This document shows positions 1-11,943 of a DNA stretch of 64,000 nucleotides, one piece after another; position 1 is the stretch's first letter; each line of letters begins with the position of its first letter. Source of the DNA: Lutraria lutraria (taxonomy: Eukaryota; Mollusca; Bivalvia; Venerida; Mactridae). The stretch lies in the NCBI GenBank assembly GCA_964023205.1, contig OZ026843.1:8355029-8419028 (forward strand), read 5' to 3'. A program made the position numbers and the translations under genes. Below the pieces are notes generated by a model. It made no database searches. It had not been told where the DNA came from and saw nothing but the letters and a program-made list of their open reading frames with translations.

Positions 1-309
1 TATTACCCCCCCACCCCCAATCCAAAATGCTCCCACGGGCCTTGGGTGAGAAGGTGACCTACTACTACACTCTTGCATGATTTACGTCAAGTCATTATAA
101 AATGATCGGTAGACACATTACATGTATTTCAAGTGGCAGGTAGATAAATAGTTCATGTTTCTTATCAGCCATTTCACTGATAAGAGACAGATTGGTTTGG
201 ACTTCCCGGTACTCTAACTATCAAGATTGATTTAACATGCTTTCAGGTTAATAAAAATGAGAATATGACAGGTGACAGGTTTACGCACGAATGTGCATAT
301 CATACTGTA

Positions 310-505
310 TTTTCATTTATTTTCGTTGGGCTCAATGTTCGTGGTTTTTACTTAAATGGCTATTTCGTGGGGACATAAATTCGTGGGTTTTGATTTTTGA
401 AAATAAATGCCTTATCTCTGCATTTAAATTCGTGGGGATTTGAGTTCGTGGATGAGCCGACCCACGAAATCCACGAAATTAAATCCCAAACGAAAATCAA
501 TGATT
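310..505. repeat. TTCGTGG-rich inverted-repeat segment
   Basis: The left part repeats TTCGTGG and the right part carries its complement CCACGAA several times, so the segment can fold back on itself. It looks like a small non-autonomous element, but clear ends and a target duplication are not visible. Confidence 0.35.
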
Positions 506-623
506 CCACAGTAATTGCCGTTCTTCAAGTGCAACTGAACACGATCCATGTGCGACTGGTCAAATGTAACATAGACGTAACGTGACTTGAGACGAAATAC
601 AAATATGTGAAAATATAGGTGGC

Positions 624-779
624 CACGTGCAACTGAACATGCACTCCCATAGGTGTCCACGTGCAACTGAACATTGAATAGTGCTAAGTTGCTAACATAG
701 GTATCCACGTGCGACTGAACTTTTGTCGATGTAGGTGTTCACGTGCAATTAGACATGCGCCAACAAAGGAGTACACGTG
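624..779. repeat. Degenerate E-box array, CACGTG every about 34 bp
   Basis: CACGTG occurs at 624, 658, 706, 740 and 774, giving spacings of 34, 48, 34 and 34 bases. Each is followed by a variant of CAACTGAACAT. Related but degenerate units lie just upstream near 526-560. This is a decayed tandem repeat with a conserved palindromic core; a regulatory role is only a possibility. Confidence 0.5.
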
Positions 780-800
780 AAACAGAACCTGCTCAAAAGA

Positions 801-1280
801 GGAGTATTTACTAATATGTAGCAACGTCTATGCATTATACATTGTATTTGTTTTGATGACAGGTTATTTTAGTCAATCCATGTCAAATTTGTGAAACAGG
901 ACAGTTCGTAGAAAAAATATCTATTGGATTCCAGGAGACAAGTTTAGTTTGATCAAAACACACTATACATGTATCTGGACTTTCTATTCACATTGTCTAA
1001 GTTAATAAAAGCCACATATACGTGATTACCTTTCTGACGATCAATCAATCGATATAAGAATTCATTCACCTTAACACTTCAAATATTCATCAGCTAGTTA
1101 CCTGTTGTTTCTAACACAATTGATTCATCACAAATCGATCCATCACCTTGACTGATAGTCGTATGATCAAATATACTCGTCTTTCATTCTACCAGACATC
1201 CTATTATTCTACCAGGCAGATTAGGTCATTAATCATCTACTTGTTTACAAAATACAAAATGACAAACTACGATCATGCGT
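801..1280. other. Intergenic, nothing recognised
   Basis: AT-rich sequence without a supported gene, RNA or repeat structure that I can see. Confidence 0.4.
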
Positions 1281-1282
1281 TT

Positions 1283-1365
1283 GCTGCTGCTGCTGTTTTC
1301 TGCTGCTGCTGTTTTCTGCTGCTGCTGTTTGCTGCTGCTGCTGCTGTTGCTGTTGTTGTTGCTGC

Positions 1366-1448
<83 letters not shown>

Positions 1449-1463
1449 TTTTCTACTTCTTCT

Positions 1464-1515
<52 letters not shown>

Positions 1516-1516
1516 C
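1283..1516. repeat. Imperfect CTG/GCT trinucleotide tract
   Basis: About 230 bases of GCT units with TTG interruptions and short TTTTC and TTC blocks. Because the period is three, all frames stay open and give spurious poly-Leu, poly-Ala, poly-Ser and poly-Cys proteins. No flanking exon signals support coding. Confidence 0.95.
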
Positions 1517-1629
1517 CGAACGGAGTTCATGAAAACAATTAGACAAGGTGATGTTGATGACGACGATCATGATGATGAATTTAGAGTCAATAATTGTAAG
1601 ATTGAAAATCATATCATTAATTAGAATTT

Positions 1630-2300
1630 GAACTTACAGAAGCACAGTTCAGATCGTATAATTATATAGTTCAATGTTTTGTATTTACTTGTTTCATGAG
1701 TACATGCCGACGGTATAGATTGAGGCATTTATGAATACTATCTTGTGTATTGTTTTCTGTAAACACCGAACCGAATAGATATCCCCTATTTACAACAATA
1801 AGTCTGGTGTAAAATGTGCTGACTTAAGAATTTAAATAATCTTTAAATTGCAGATAATTATTTTACCGACTTTTAAATGTCTAAAATGCACTACATGACT
1901 TCAGATGTCCTGTGAATCGCACTGAACACCATTTTGACAGACGTTGAAATTTTGACGTTCCGAGCACATTTTTTCATTGCCTTCCTTCTACTAGAAGATC
2001 AAATGTGTTGGTGAGATAATTATAAAGGTATGAAACATCTGGGAACACCGTTTACAAACATTAATGATAAGCCAGCTATTAGACTTCAAAGCTTACATGT
2101 AATAGATGTGATGGTCTTCAGTCCAAACTTGAGAAAAGTTACCAATCGTGTCATATTAAACATGTCTTATAACACTTAGTTTGTAAAGGTCAACTTCTAA
2201 ATTTCAGCCTGACCTTTGAGCTAACTGAAGTAATTGGTAAAGACTTTAAGACACCATAAATATCCCAAGATCAGACTGATTAAGACAAAATTGTTAAAAT
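1630..2300. other. Intergenic, nothing recognised
   Basis: No supported gene or repeat structure was seen. Confidence 0.4.
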
Positions 2301-2309
2301 GTGCATATA

Positions 2310-2483
2310 CAGTACAACCTCTATACAGCGGCCCTGTCTTGAGCAACAGCCTCCATTCAACAACAGCATGGTTTTCCCACTGCACGATTTAACTATTAAT
2401 TCATCCTCTCTAGAGCAACAACCTATCAACAACAACATAATTTAGCTACTCCCAAAGAGTGTTGCTTTGGAGAGGTTACACTG
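2310..2483 (+). mobile_element. Small TIR element, family 1 (CAGTACAACCTCT ends)
   Basis: This is one of six copies in the window. The left end reads CAGTACAACCTCT and the right end is a diverged complement ending AGAGGTTACACTG. The interior contains GAGCAACAACCT blocks found in the other copies. There is no coding capacity. The ends and the TA flanks of better copies suggest a Tc1/mariner-pogo type non-autonomous element. Confidence 0.75.
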
Positions 2484-2523
2484 CAGTGAATAAATGGCAT
2501 TTTAATGATAAAGTGGTTATTAT

Positions 2524-2797
2524 AGGTCGCGGTCGAGGACTGTTGGTAGTGCGCTGGACTTGTAACCCGGCGATCGGGGTTCGACTGTGACGGTCGCGGC
2601 AGGTCATACCCTAGCTTCTATGACAGTATGACAATTTATCGACCATCCTCCATATGTGCAGAGGATAACGGCTCTTTGTGGACGGATAAGTTAGTACTGG
2701 TTAGAATACAGTCCAGGAAAACTGGTTAGGTGAACCAACAGTCGCATATAGTTGAAATGTCGTTGAAAACGGCATTAAACCCTCTGAAACAGTGGCC
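2524..2797 (+). mobile_element. tRNA-derived SINE, family 1
   Basis: The head is tRNA-like, with a box-A-like stretch near 2541-2556 and a box B GGTTCGACT at 2578-2586. A body follows containing TACAGTCCAGGAAAACTGG and GGTTAGGTGAAC, ending GGCATTAAACCCTC. The same body recurs near 39.4 kb and 59.0 kb. It is not a functional tRNA gene, because the cloverleaf is not intact. Confidence 0.6.
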
Positions 2798-2799
2798 AT

Positions 2800-4240
2800 T
2801 ATGACAAAGTGTTTTTTTGTTTTATTTTGAAGTGATTTATAAGTGACCTTTACTGTGATGCATCAACATTTTTATCTTCTTCTTGTTTTATCGTTTCCTT
2901 ATGAACATTGTCACGATGGACTGCTCATAATTTTGCAAATAAAGTTGCAAACTATTTGTCTTTCGAGTGGTAGTTGATATTCATAAAGTTAACTTTATGT
3001 TAGGAATTGCTTGTTTGTTTGCACGTTGTAAACTAGTGAATACAAAATCTCCTCATGTTTTAAACGTTTACATTTCAACAGATGTTGTCTTGTGAGTATA
3101 ATGAGATTGTAAAATAAATAAAATCCCCATACAATTCTTTTACCTTCACATAAATTGGACCTTCAGTTTTAATGGAATATTAAAGATATCAATCTATAGC
3201 TTAACTTGGCATTGTATCTTTTTATGTCTGCCTTTATATACCGCTAGCCAGGAAACATCCAATAATATATTCCATTCTATTCAATGCTTACACAGATCGT
3301 TAAACATCTTTATGATTTGGATTTCATTATACTGTCTTCTCCCCAAGAATGCGTATAGTTTAACACGATCACACGGAATGAAATCAAAGCACTGTAAGGG
3401 AACATATATAAATATGTATTCATCAAGGTAAGAGTATAGCCAACAAGTTGCATTCTTGCAATTTGTTTGTGTACGCGTTGCTTTTTTAGCTGTTTGTTTC
3501 TGTGTTTGTACCCGTTTCCATGTCTGTATTATATCATTTGTATGACTATGTACTTATTGTATACTTTGTGTATACGCCTAATTAAATGTACAGTAACAAT
3601 GGAACGCCAATCTTTTATGATTCCATACAAGTATGCTTGACTGATAATAGTATACCCATGAAAGAAAACAATCGCAAACAATTTCAGACAGTTTTAATAC
3701 TTTTATCATTCATTACATAACATTATGACAAGTTTTAAGTACAATGCTCTAGTAACTAGATACTTTATAATATTATGAATAATTCAAACATTTATACAAC
3801 GTAATATAATACTATATATGATATCCTATCCCAATGAATACTGCAGGCAGATTCACACGAGTGAACACAGTTTAAACATGTGTGTAACATTGAACATATT
3901 TTCTGATTAGTATATTTACTTCATAAATATTGAAATGTCTACAAAAAAAACAGAAGTCGATTAGATTTAAGACGAATGTCAGACAACATCAATTATGATC
4001 TGATACAAGCATGCTAATCGGAGCTTTCAGACTTAAAACATAGGCTTCCTATTGATTGGTTGATTTAGCTCAGTTGGACAGTACTAAAGCGTCAGAATAT
4101 CAATATCAGTCGATATAAAGAATGCAATTGTTTTCACGCGATAATTGAAACCCTATAAACAAGTAATTAATGTAAATGCCCTATGTTGATATAAAGCTAT
4201 GACGACGACTTTGTACACGTGCATGTCTAAACAAACATGC
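2800..4240. other. Intergenic, nothing recognised
   Basis: AT-rich; no gene, RNA or element could be supported. Confidence 0.4.
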
Positions 4241-4247
4241 TAAATAT

Positions 4248-4430
4248 AGTCAAACTTGTGAACAAAGGTCACTCTTAGGAAATACAAAAAGCGACAATTA
4301 TTGACAGGTGGTCCTTATTCAGAGGTCATTTTGTTCTAAGTAATCACTGACGATTATTTTAATGCATGGCCTTTATTCACAGGGTGGCTATAATGCGGAG
4401 GTGACCGCTAACACTTTACATACAGTTCAT
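4248..4430 (+). mobile_element. Decayed small TIR element, family 2
   Basis: It shares AGTCAAACTTGTGAACAAAGG and internal blocks (ACAGGTGG, TCATTTTGTTCTAA) with the better copy at 26176-26365. The right terminus is eroded. Confidence 0.5.
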
Positions 4431-4439
4431 ATCTTACAA

Positions 4440-5040
4440 AATAAATAAATTGAATAAATTTCATCAAAGCATTTAATATTTGTCAGAATCCATCAAAGCA
4501 TAAATAATAATTAATATTAATGGCAGTCATGTTTAACAACATGTATTATCATATCTGGTTACCTATTTATGAATGACTTTCAAATATTAAATTAGCCATT
4601 ACACAATCATATAGAAATTCATAAAATAAGATGAATGTATCATCCAGCAAAACGATTTTTGACGGTGTTACGTATGAGCGATTCTATGTTAATTAGACTA
4701 TTAAAAAATGCCCAGTCATGAAAATTATTTTGACATGATTTATTTATCAGTGTCCTAAAAGTGCTTACTGGCGTATTTAAAGTAGTAAAATAATTAAAAT
4801 ACCAGGCGTTTAGGTAAGAGTGTAGACGCAATTTTTATAAAACATATACATATACCTATAACTATGTACAATGTATGTAAAGAATATGATTAGATAAAAC
4901 AGTTTTATACATTTTCTTCAAATGAATATAACATTGTGCAAGGTCAATGCGACAGATTGCGTTTAGACACTTACCTAAACAATAATGACATTGATTAAGT
5001 GTAGTACAATCATATTAACCAGTAGTAAACTAAAAAATAA
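4440..5040. other. Intergenic, nothing recognised
   Basis: No supported feature. Confidence 0.4.
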
Positions 5041-5049
5041 ATACAATTT

Positions 5050-5214
5050 AACCTCTTTAGTGGCCACCTCCGAATAAAGGCAAACCTGTGAATAAAAGCC
5101 ATTTCTTCAAAAATTGATTATCTAGAGCAAAATGATTTCACAATAAAGATCTTCTGTCAATACAGGCCGCATTATGCCTTTCCCAAAGGTGACCTTTGTT
5201 CACAGGTTTGACTG
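5050..5214 (-). mobile_element. Small TIR element, family 2, partial
   Basis: The right end TTGTTCACAGGTTTGACTG is the complement of the family-2 terminus. The left end (CCTCTTTAGTGGCCACC) has diverged. It lies immediately before a family-1 copy. Confidence 0.55.
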
Positions 5215-5229
5215 TTCATGTACAATGTA

Positions 5230-5405
5230 CAGTACAACCTCTCCAGATCGGCCCTCTGTAGAGCAACAACCTCTCTATAACAACACCTTCAAAATTTCCC
5301 TAAGCTGATATTTGCTATAAATTTAACCTCTGAAGAGCAACAACCTCTATACAACGACCATTATTTGCAGCTCCCACAGGGTGTTGCTCTACAGAGGTTG
5401 TACTG
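5230..5405 (+). mobile_element. Small TIR element, family 1, intact ends
   Basis: The ends are CAGTACAACCTCTCC and its near complement, AGAGGTTGTACTG, flanked by TA on both sides as expected for a Tc1/mariner-like TA duplication. It is 176 bp and non-coding. It is one of the best-preserved copies of the family. Confidence 0.85.
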
Positions 5406-5419
5406 TATATGATAAACTG

Positions 5420-6320
5420 ATAGTTTACAGTGTATGCTTTTTTTGTTATCCGAATATAGTTAACTATTCTTATTGTTGACTTAAGGCTGCAATGAGGTAT
5501 GGCAAGATAAAATCTAAGATTTAATCAGAAACCACCTTATATACATGTATGATACAACGATCTATGAGTGACCTTACTGCCAGACCCCTTGGAGTTAGTC
5601 ATGTTACGCACATGTATTGATATCTTAGCATTTTTGTGGTTTAAACTTATTGCATGATATAAGTGAGATGTTTATTCGTTCATTGTTGTATTGTACTGAG
5701 CCGGGACGTTCGAATTATCTTGTTCTGAAACTTGAACATGAAGAAATGTAACTACATTATGTACATTATGTAATTCTACTTTATGATATTCTAGCTGTTA
5801 TTGTGTCGACAGCGAAACATCAAATGTTTTATAGTTTTGATATCATGAGTGTAACAGATGAATGTTTATACAAATGTTTATTCATTATTCAGTAAATCAA
5901 AGTACTCACGAGCACTGATTGTTGTGATCTGTACTCAGTTAACACATTAATAATTCAATATATTGTACGGTAATTGGAGACATTACTTCTGAATAACCCA
6001 ATGTACAAATGAATGTTATGACTTAGAGAATACGCAATACAGAATTATGTCAGTAAACCTGAGTGAATACGGGCAAGCTATGAATTTGAAACAAAAATTA
6101 ATTATAGTGAATCACCATACTCAGTGCTTTCATCTATTAACAAACAAATAGCGGCATATTCAATAAATTTGCTGCGTCATGTTAGATATATCTATACAAA
6201 ATAAATAGACATACATGATAAAAAACGTATAAATTTATACTTGTACTGTAATGTCTAAATGTATAGCATCTTGTTTATAAATCACACATTTATCTTATAA
6301 TACTGTACACAAATAAAAGA
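5420..6320. other. Downstream of the PTB-domain gene
   Basis: AT-rich sequence that probably includes the 3' UTR of the minus-strand gene ending at 6327. No clear polyadenylation signal could be chosen. Confidence 0.35.
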
Positions 6321-6326
6321 CAAAAT

Positions 6327-7274
6327 CTAAGCCTCAACGTCATTCTGAAAATCTCCCGCTAACTCATCAGGGGGACGTAACTCTACCTGAAAATTATGAT
6401 GTTTTCCCTCAGCCTTAAGTTTTTTCTTGTACACCGAGAAACAAGCCGCTAATGCTAGCGCCATTTTCCGAGCATTCTGGGTAGAATCAGCGATGAAGGC
6501 ATGACATTCGGTCTTCTTCTTTTTATATCCTAATTCTTTCACTACAATGAATGTAAACACTCGCCAGTACTTCATGTCTTGCACACCATATGATATAAAG
6601 TCTATAGGATGAAGCCCGAATGGAATTCCTTCCTTCATCTTGTTAGACGGGTGTTCGCGCATGTCTATACCTTTCGAAGAAAACACAACATAACAGAGAG
6701 GTAATTCTACCCGATCCAATGAAACCAAGTCATCTTTAACCTTTGCCACTAAGTCATCGACTGGTCCACGAACATGTTCGAGTCCAAACACACCTTTAGT
6801 TTCCATGTGTCCAATATATTTAGCCACGAAATAAACCGGTAATCGATCAACTTTTATTCCTCGAAACTTTGATAGATTTGAATTACGCGCTCCTTTTGGT
6901 TTCTTTTCGAATTTAGTCAAACGTTTTAGCTTGTCAAACAGTGTAGGTTTCTTTGTAATCCTTGATAGAGGCTTTTTCCCATCTTCTTTACTTGACTGAA
7001 TAGAAACTCCTTTACGTTTTCTTTCAACCTTCGCGTCTTCTTCTTGATCTTCATCACGTGACCCAGTGTCGTCTGCACCAGCGCCCATCATTTCCGGTAT
7101 ATCGGAGTCTGGTTCCAGCGTCATGTCGTCTAACTTAGTAACCGCTTCATCAAACGCTGAATCAGGATCAAGGGTAAAATTAGGGTCCTCGGTTACCTGG
7201 ACGTCATTGGACGTGTGTGAACCGGAAGCTGACGATATGCTCCCGGTTTCATTCTCCTGTTCAATATCCGACAT
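6327..7274 (-). CDS. Intronless PTB/PID-domain adaptor-like protein, 315 aa
   Basis: One uninterrupted frame runs from ATG to stop. Residues 1-85 are acidic and Ser/Thr-rich and residues about 85-130 are strongly basic (KRKGVS, KKPTLFDKLKRL). From about 145 to 285 there is a phosphotyrosine-binding/PID fold: YFVAKYIGHMETKGVFG strand, a basic middle, YWRVFTFIVVKE, then CHAFIADSTQNARKMALALA and the C-terminal helix ACFSVYKKKLK. Known PTB domains bind NPxY-type tails or phosphoinositides in signalling and endocytic adaptors; the partner of this one cannot be told. I do not recognise an exact vertebrate orthologue. There are no introns, in contrast to the other genes here, so it may be a single-exon family or an old retrocopy. 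The start was chosen because it is the first ATG in a frame closed by stops upstream. Confidence 0.82.
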   Translation of the reverse strand: MSDIEQENETGSISSASGSHTSNDVQVTEDPNFTLDPDSAFDEAVTKLDDMTLEPDSDIPEMMGAGADDTGSRDEDQEEDAKVERKRKGVSIQSSKEDGKKPLSRITKKPTLFDKLKRLTKFEKKPKGARNSNLSKFRGIKVDRLPVYFVAKYIGHMETKGVFGLEHVRGPVDDLVAKVKDDLVSLDRVELPLCYVVFSSKGIDMREHPSNKMKEGIPFGLHPIDFISYGVQDMKYWRVFTFIVVKELGYKKKKTECHAFIADSTQNARKMALALAACFSVYKKKLKAEGKHHNFQVELRPPDELAGDFQNDVEA

Positions 7275-8090
7275 GTTTATTCCTACACCGGTTTTTAAAG
7301 TATTTTATCTTTGTAATACACAACTTTCCCCAGCTAATTTAAATAATCCACAAGTCTGCGTGAAATATCACTTCAGCAATCACTTTGTTATTTTCATATC
7401 TTATAACGTATCGATGTAGTTGTTATTTTAATACGTGATCTCGTATGAAGCTTTCTATAAATCCGTACACTTTTCTATCTGCACTATCAAGCTTGTGTTA
7501 GGTATTCTATAGTCCACTTGTCAATATTTAATATCGACCGCGTACACTAGTCTGGGCAACGTAATCTGTATTGAATAAATACCTCTGTACGAACCTGAGT
7601 CATAAAAGGTGTAATGTAGTTAATACAAAGATCCATACATGCATGGATAAACGTATAAACACCCCTAGTCTTTCAGTTAAGGGCATTCACGCAAATCCCT
7701 TCGGCATGTGTTCCCAGTGACCTTGATAAAAACACAAGATAGGTCCCTTGTCTCGACTGATAAGTAGTTCAATATTTTGTATTTATCTGAAACGATAAGA
7801 GTTTAATGTGTTTAACAACGTATACAATCAATCATTTTGCCTCAAGGAAATGAAATAACGTATCACGTATGTAATGTGTTTATAATGTGTTCGTATTTAA
7901 TGGTCGAGAAGGTCCGAAGAAGCAAATGTTTACTTTAGTGTATTTTAATAGTTATCACGTGACATTTGTATTTGGAATTAAGAATTAAAATTTTATGTCC
8001 GCTACAGTTGCTACACAATTCTTGTCTCGTACAGTCTGTGTTGAAACGGATGTTTTGTTGTTGCATGAAGTTGGAATGCAGACGGTCACA
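7275..8090. other. Upstream region of the PTB gene
   Basis: This holds the probable promoter and 5' UTR of the minus-strand PTB gene. No TATA box or other core element could be assigned with confidence. Confidence 0.35.
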
Positions 8091-8100
8091 TTCAAATAAA

Positions 8101-8470
8101 CAGATGGTCACATGACCACATATATAGAAACATTCTAATAAACAGATGGTCACATGACCACATATATAGGAACATTCTAATAAACAGATGGTCACATGAC
8201 CACATATATAGAAACATTCTAATAAACAGATGGTCACATGACCACAAGTATAGGAACATTCTAATAAACAGATGGTCACATGACCACATATATAGGAACA
8301 TTCTAATAAACAGATGGTCACATGACCACATATATAGGAACATTTTAATAAACAGATGGTCACATGACCACATATATAGGAACATTCTAATAAACAGATG
8401 GTCACATGACCACATGTATAGGAACATTTTAATAAACAGATGGTCACATATGACTGCATATACAGGAACA
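8101..8470. repeat. 42-bp minisatellite, eight full units plus a decayed ninth
   Basis: Units start at 8101, 8143, 8185, 8227, 8269, 8311, 8353 and 8395, with a diverged unit at 8437. Each begins CAGATGGTCACATGACCAC and contains the perfect palindrome TGGTCATGTGACCA (read on the minus strand). Units are nearly identical, so the array is young. The unit length is 14 codons, which keeps minus-strand frames open; those frames are artefacts. Confidence 0.95.
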
Positions 8471-8479
8471 ACTTGGATA

Positions 8480-11400
8480 GCATATTACTTTCAAAGTGTG
8501 CCTTAAATGTACATGAACTCGGACAGAAGCTGTTAATAATTGAATAGCGAATTGATAATAATATACCAATCTAAAAAACAGAGATTTTAACAAATAAATG
8601 TTTTACTTATCAAACATAATAACCATGCACCATTTATTCACTTTTCATTTTTTAGTGATATTCGCATAAGAAATATTTAAATGTATATAAGATAGATAAT
8701 TATTTTGATATTTCACAAGATAGTTATTTAAATATTTTACCTATTTCTATATAACATAAAACATGTTGATAAGACTGAGAAATGAATCATGTTTTGCAAA
8801 ATCGTTTGAAGCAAAACTTCTGAATATTTACAATCGTAACGTATCGAATTAGACTAACACACGACGTCAATTTAATGGTTGACAGAAGTCAAACTATTTC
8901 ATTTATGAGAAAAGTACGATCATTTCACAGTCTTATTTAATGACCCGAAATTCAAATAAAGCATCTAATTTTGTCTATCTGCATTTGTGCATCTTTGAAC
9001 GATTAAAAATATCACACGCGTACGTACGAGTATTTTCTTTTTATCTCCGTAATTACGTAGAATCTGACGTGTGTGTATTTTTTCGAATTGTTGAAACGTT
9101 GCAATAATGATGAACTCGCATTTTATCAATATAACTCAGGATAAAAACTGTTGCATCTTTATGTAATCTAAACTTAAACAAACTAAAAAGAGGAAGCAAA
9201 AATTGTAAACATTAACTGGCAACGCAGTTATAAATCAATGGGGTAATATATCATCTATGTTTTATAAATACATGTAAAGTAATAAATTCAGCTATTTATG
9301 TTTCAAATGACACGTGCATACGTAATTACGTTATCGCTCTGCTTCGAGCGTCCTGAACAAAGCTTTGAAAGTTTACCGTAATTAAATCATGTAGAATGTA
9401 TATATATATTTGTAACATTCAACCACATGACGAAACTAATGAAATAAGAAAATAACCAACAACGCATTAGCGAACTCCACGACATTTCCTGTATGAAAAC
9501 ATACATTCAGCTCTAAGCATATTACACTGTCGAGTCGACTAAATCAAATTAAGTTTGTTTCATTCAGATAGGGGTTATCGCGTGCTTCAAACTAGGAAAG
9601 TATGGGTTTACACTAAAACCTAAACAACACCCCCTATTTTGGAATAGTTTATTTAATATTCTTATAACAAAGTCCTATTGTGATAGTCGTGTAACCCAAT
9701 CTTCCGTATAATTTCTGACACACGAATGTTAATGTATATAGGCATGTAACTCCACATCTTTAAGGTATATTATATCCACAATGAAGTGTACGGATTGTGT
9801 TCGTTTTGTAAACATGGAGAAGTGACCTGTGTTTATTTAAAAGCAAGGAACGAATACTGCTATATTGTACTTTTGTGGCCTTGGTCCAAAGTTAAAATTA
9901 CCGAATTCTAGAGAACTGATAAAGAGTGTTTTCTTGTCCGAATATACCCCCAAAAGAGACACACTCAAATATTTACGATTTTAATGTCATATTGTGTTCG
10001 TCACAAGCTTAAAGTCCACACAATACTCGTGATTCAAGATTCAAACCATGGTCGTATAAAATAAACCTATATATAATATTACAAGACGGTATTTAGATTT
10101 GGTAAACACCGCACCTCGTGAAATTCATAGTCATCGTTACACATGAGTCATTTTCAAAATATGAATTTTCATAGGTAAATAACGTATCACTCATAATATC
10201 CTGAATTTTATCACCCGTGAAAACATTATAGTTAAAATCGTGATATATATTATTGACGAGTCCAACGACTACTTCAAAGTTTAACAACCATTCGAAACTT
10301 AAATTTAGGCCTATAAGGACAATTGATCGACTAATACATGCACATGTACCGAAAAGTAAAAGTCAATACTACCAATAATAAATCCAGCACATGTATTAGT
10401 TTTTGTTATTTTGTAGATAAGAGTTAATTCTAATCACCTTAAACTCGGGTAGTACGCCATTCAAAAAAGTTTTGAATGAAAGAATATACGTATATACAAA
10501 TTGTACTAATACTTTAAACATAGTATGTTTTAATTAATTGTTAAATATCTCTTAAATTACTTATTTGATAACGTTATTTTGATTATCATATCGCCGGAAG
10601 ATATATGGCTCGATGGAAGAACCTGAAAAAGACTTGTCTCTTTATCGATACTGCTGATGTGACAATGTGACAACACGAACAGTGATCACAAAGAAGATGA
10701 ATACGTTATTTTGTCTTTGGATGCATATATCATTGTCAGAATACCCTGCTTCGAATCCTTTTAATGTAGGACTTCTCATTAAAGATATCAGTTCATAGAA
10801 TCAGCTTTACACATAATGTTGAGTAAAATACATTCATTGAGACGAAATATTGAGTTTAATATATTATTTTAAATATTTAAGATCATAATGAAAACGTAAT
10901 AAAACGACACAAAACAGATAGATTTGCGTACGTCGTCGTTTTGGGTTAAATCATCTTAAAGACGTGTTTATCTTATATTAGTATTCTAATACATACTGAT
11001 TGATTTGACATAGATGAACAAATAGAACCAAATAAGAAACAAATGTACCACCTGAATACCAAACTGAATTTATAATCACAATCATAATATACGACGAAAA
11101 TAAGTTGACACAACTATTAAATGTCTTTTTATATCGAAATATTTCGGTCACAATAGTCTGTATTCAGTTCATTGAACTACAGAAATCGTTTCGATTTGTG
11201 AAAAGTATAGTGTCAATATTTCACTATTAAATAACAAAACAGAAGGTAAAACATTGAAACAGATGTTTAGAAAATAAAACAATATTATACTTTTCTCTCA
11301 CCTTTAATTTAGATACTAATAACAGCTTAGTCCAGGTTTAATTGACACATTTTAGTGTAACTGAAGAAAACGTCGTATAAACTAAAACTTTAAGGCGTAA

Positions 11401-11890
11401 ATACCGGAGAATGAACACGCTTTATTTGCTAGACACAACGGTATTTTTCACCTAACGAAAATTTCACGGTTCTGTGAGCGCACAACATTCGGCGCTCCTT
11501 TGTGACGGTTTACGAATGGGGAATGAAAAGAAAGTAGGTTTATCGATAATCTATATTGGGTCATTTGAAAAGAATGCGTGCGCATCCGAAAATTTCTCAT
11601 CTGATTTAAGTCATCCCGACTTAATAATAATTATTAATTACATAAATAGCAGGTTAATACATCAAATGCGATGAGCTATGTACAGTGAAATATTAATAAA
11701 TCATAACGTATTATTGAAAAGTTATTGCGAATTACATCATCTAACAATTGATACACCAAAGAGGTCTTTGATTACACTCTACAAACGTACCGTTGACGAC
11801 CAGCCAAGACTTAAATGTATGATAAATAATACTTATTTCGTTATAAAAGGCCAGTGAAACAATACGCGAGGAAATTTTTCGAACCTAATT
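8480..11890. other. Gene-poor AT-rich intergenic region
   Basis: Only short unsupported open frames are present. No splice-consistent exon, RNA gene or repeat family was recognised. Confidence 0.4.
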
Positions 11891-11904
11891 GACTTCTGTA
11901 GAAT

Positions 11905-11936
11905 CAAGGACTTATATACATACATATAAGTCCTTG
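11905..11936. mobile_element. Micro-palindrome element, 32 bp, 7-bp target duplication
   Basis: Arms of 13 bp (CAAGGACTTATAT and its exact complement) enclose a 6-nt loop. The element is flanked on both sides by GTAGAAT (11898-11904 and 11937-11943), a perfect 7-bp direct repeat. It resembles the hairpins at 31583 and 35176 in end sequence and size. No transposase could be encoded. Confidence 0.7.
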
Positions 11937-11943
11937 GTAGAAT

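Noticed and set aside
1148..1624. Poly-Leu/Ala/Cys open frames on both strands
   Set aside because: They are products of the CTG tract, with no exon signals.
2541..2590. tRNA gene
   Set aside because: A and B boxes are present, but the cloverleaf is incomplete and the head is fused to a repeated SINE body.
8101..8470. CRISPR-like array
   Set aside because: Units are directly tandem with no unique spacers, and the DNA is animal.
7935..8483. 182-aa minus-strand frame rich in CGHVTICLLECSYI repeats
   Set aside because: It is the 42-bp minisatellite read in frame; the unit is 14 codons long, so frames stay open without selection.
11474..11674. 66-aa plus-strand frame
   Set aside because: Isolated short frame with no domain, splice partner or promoter evidence.
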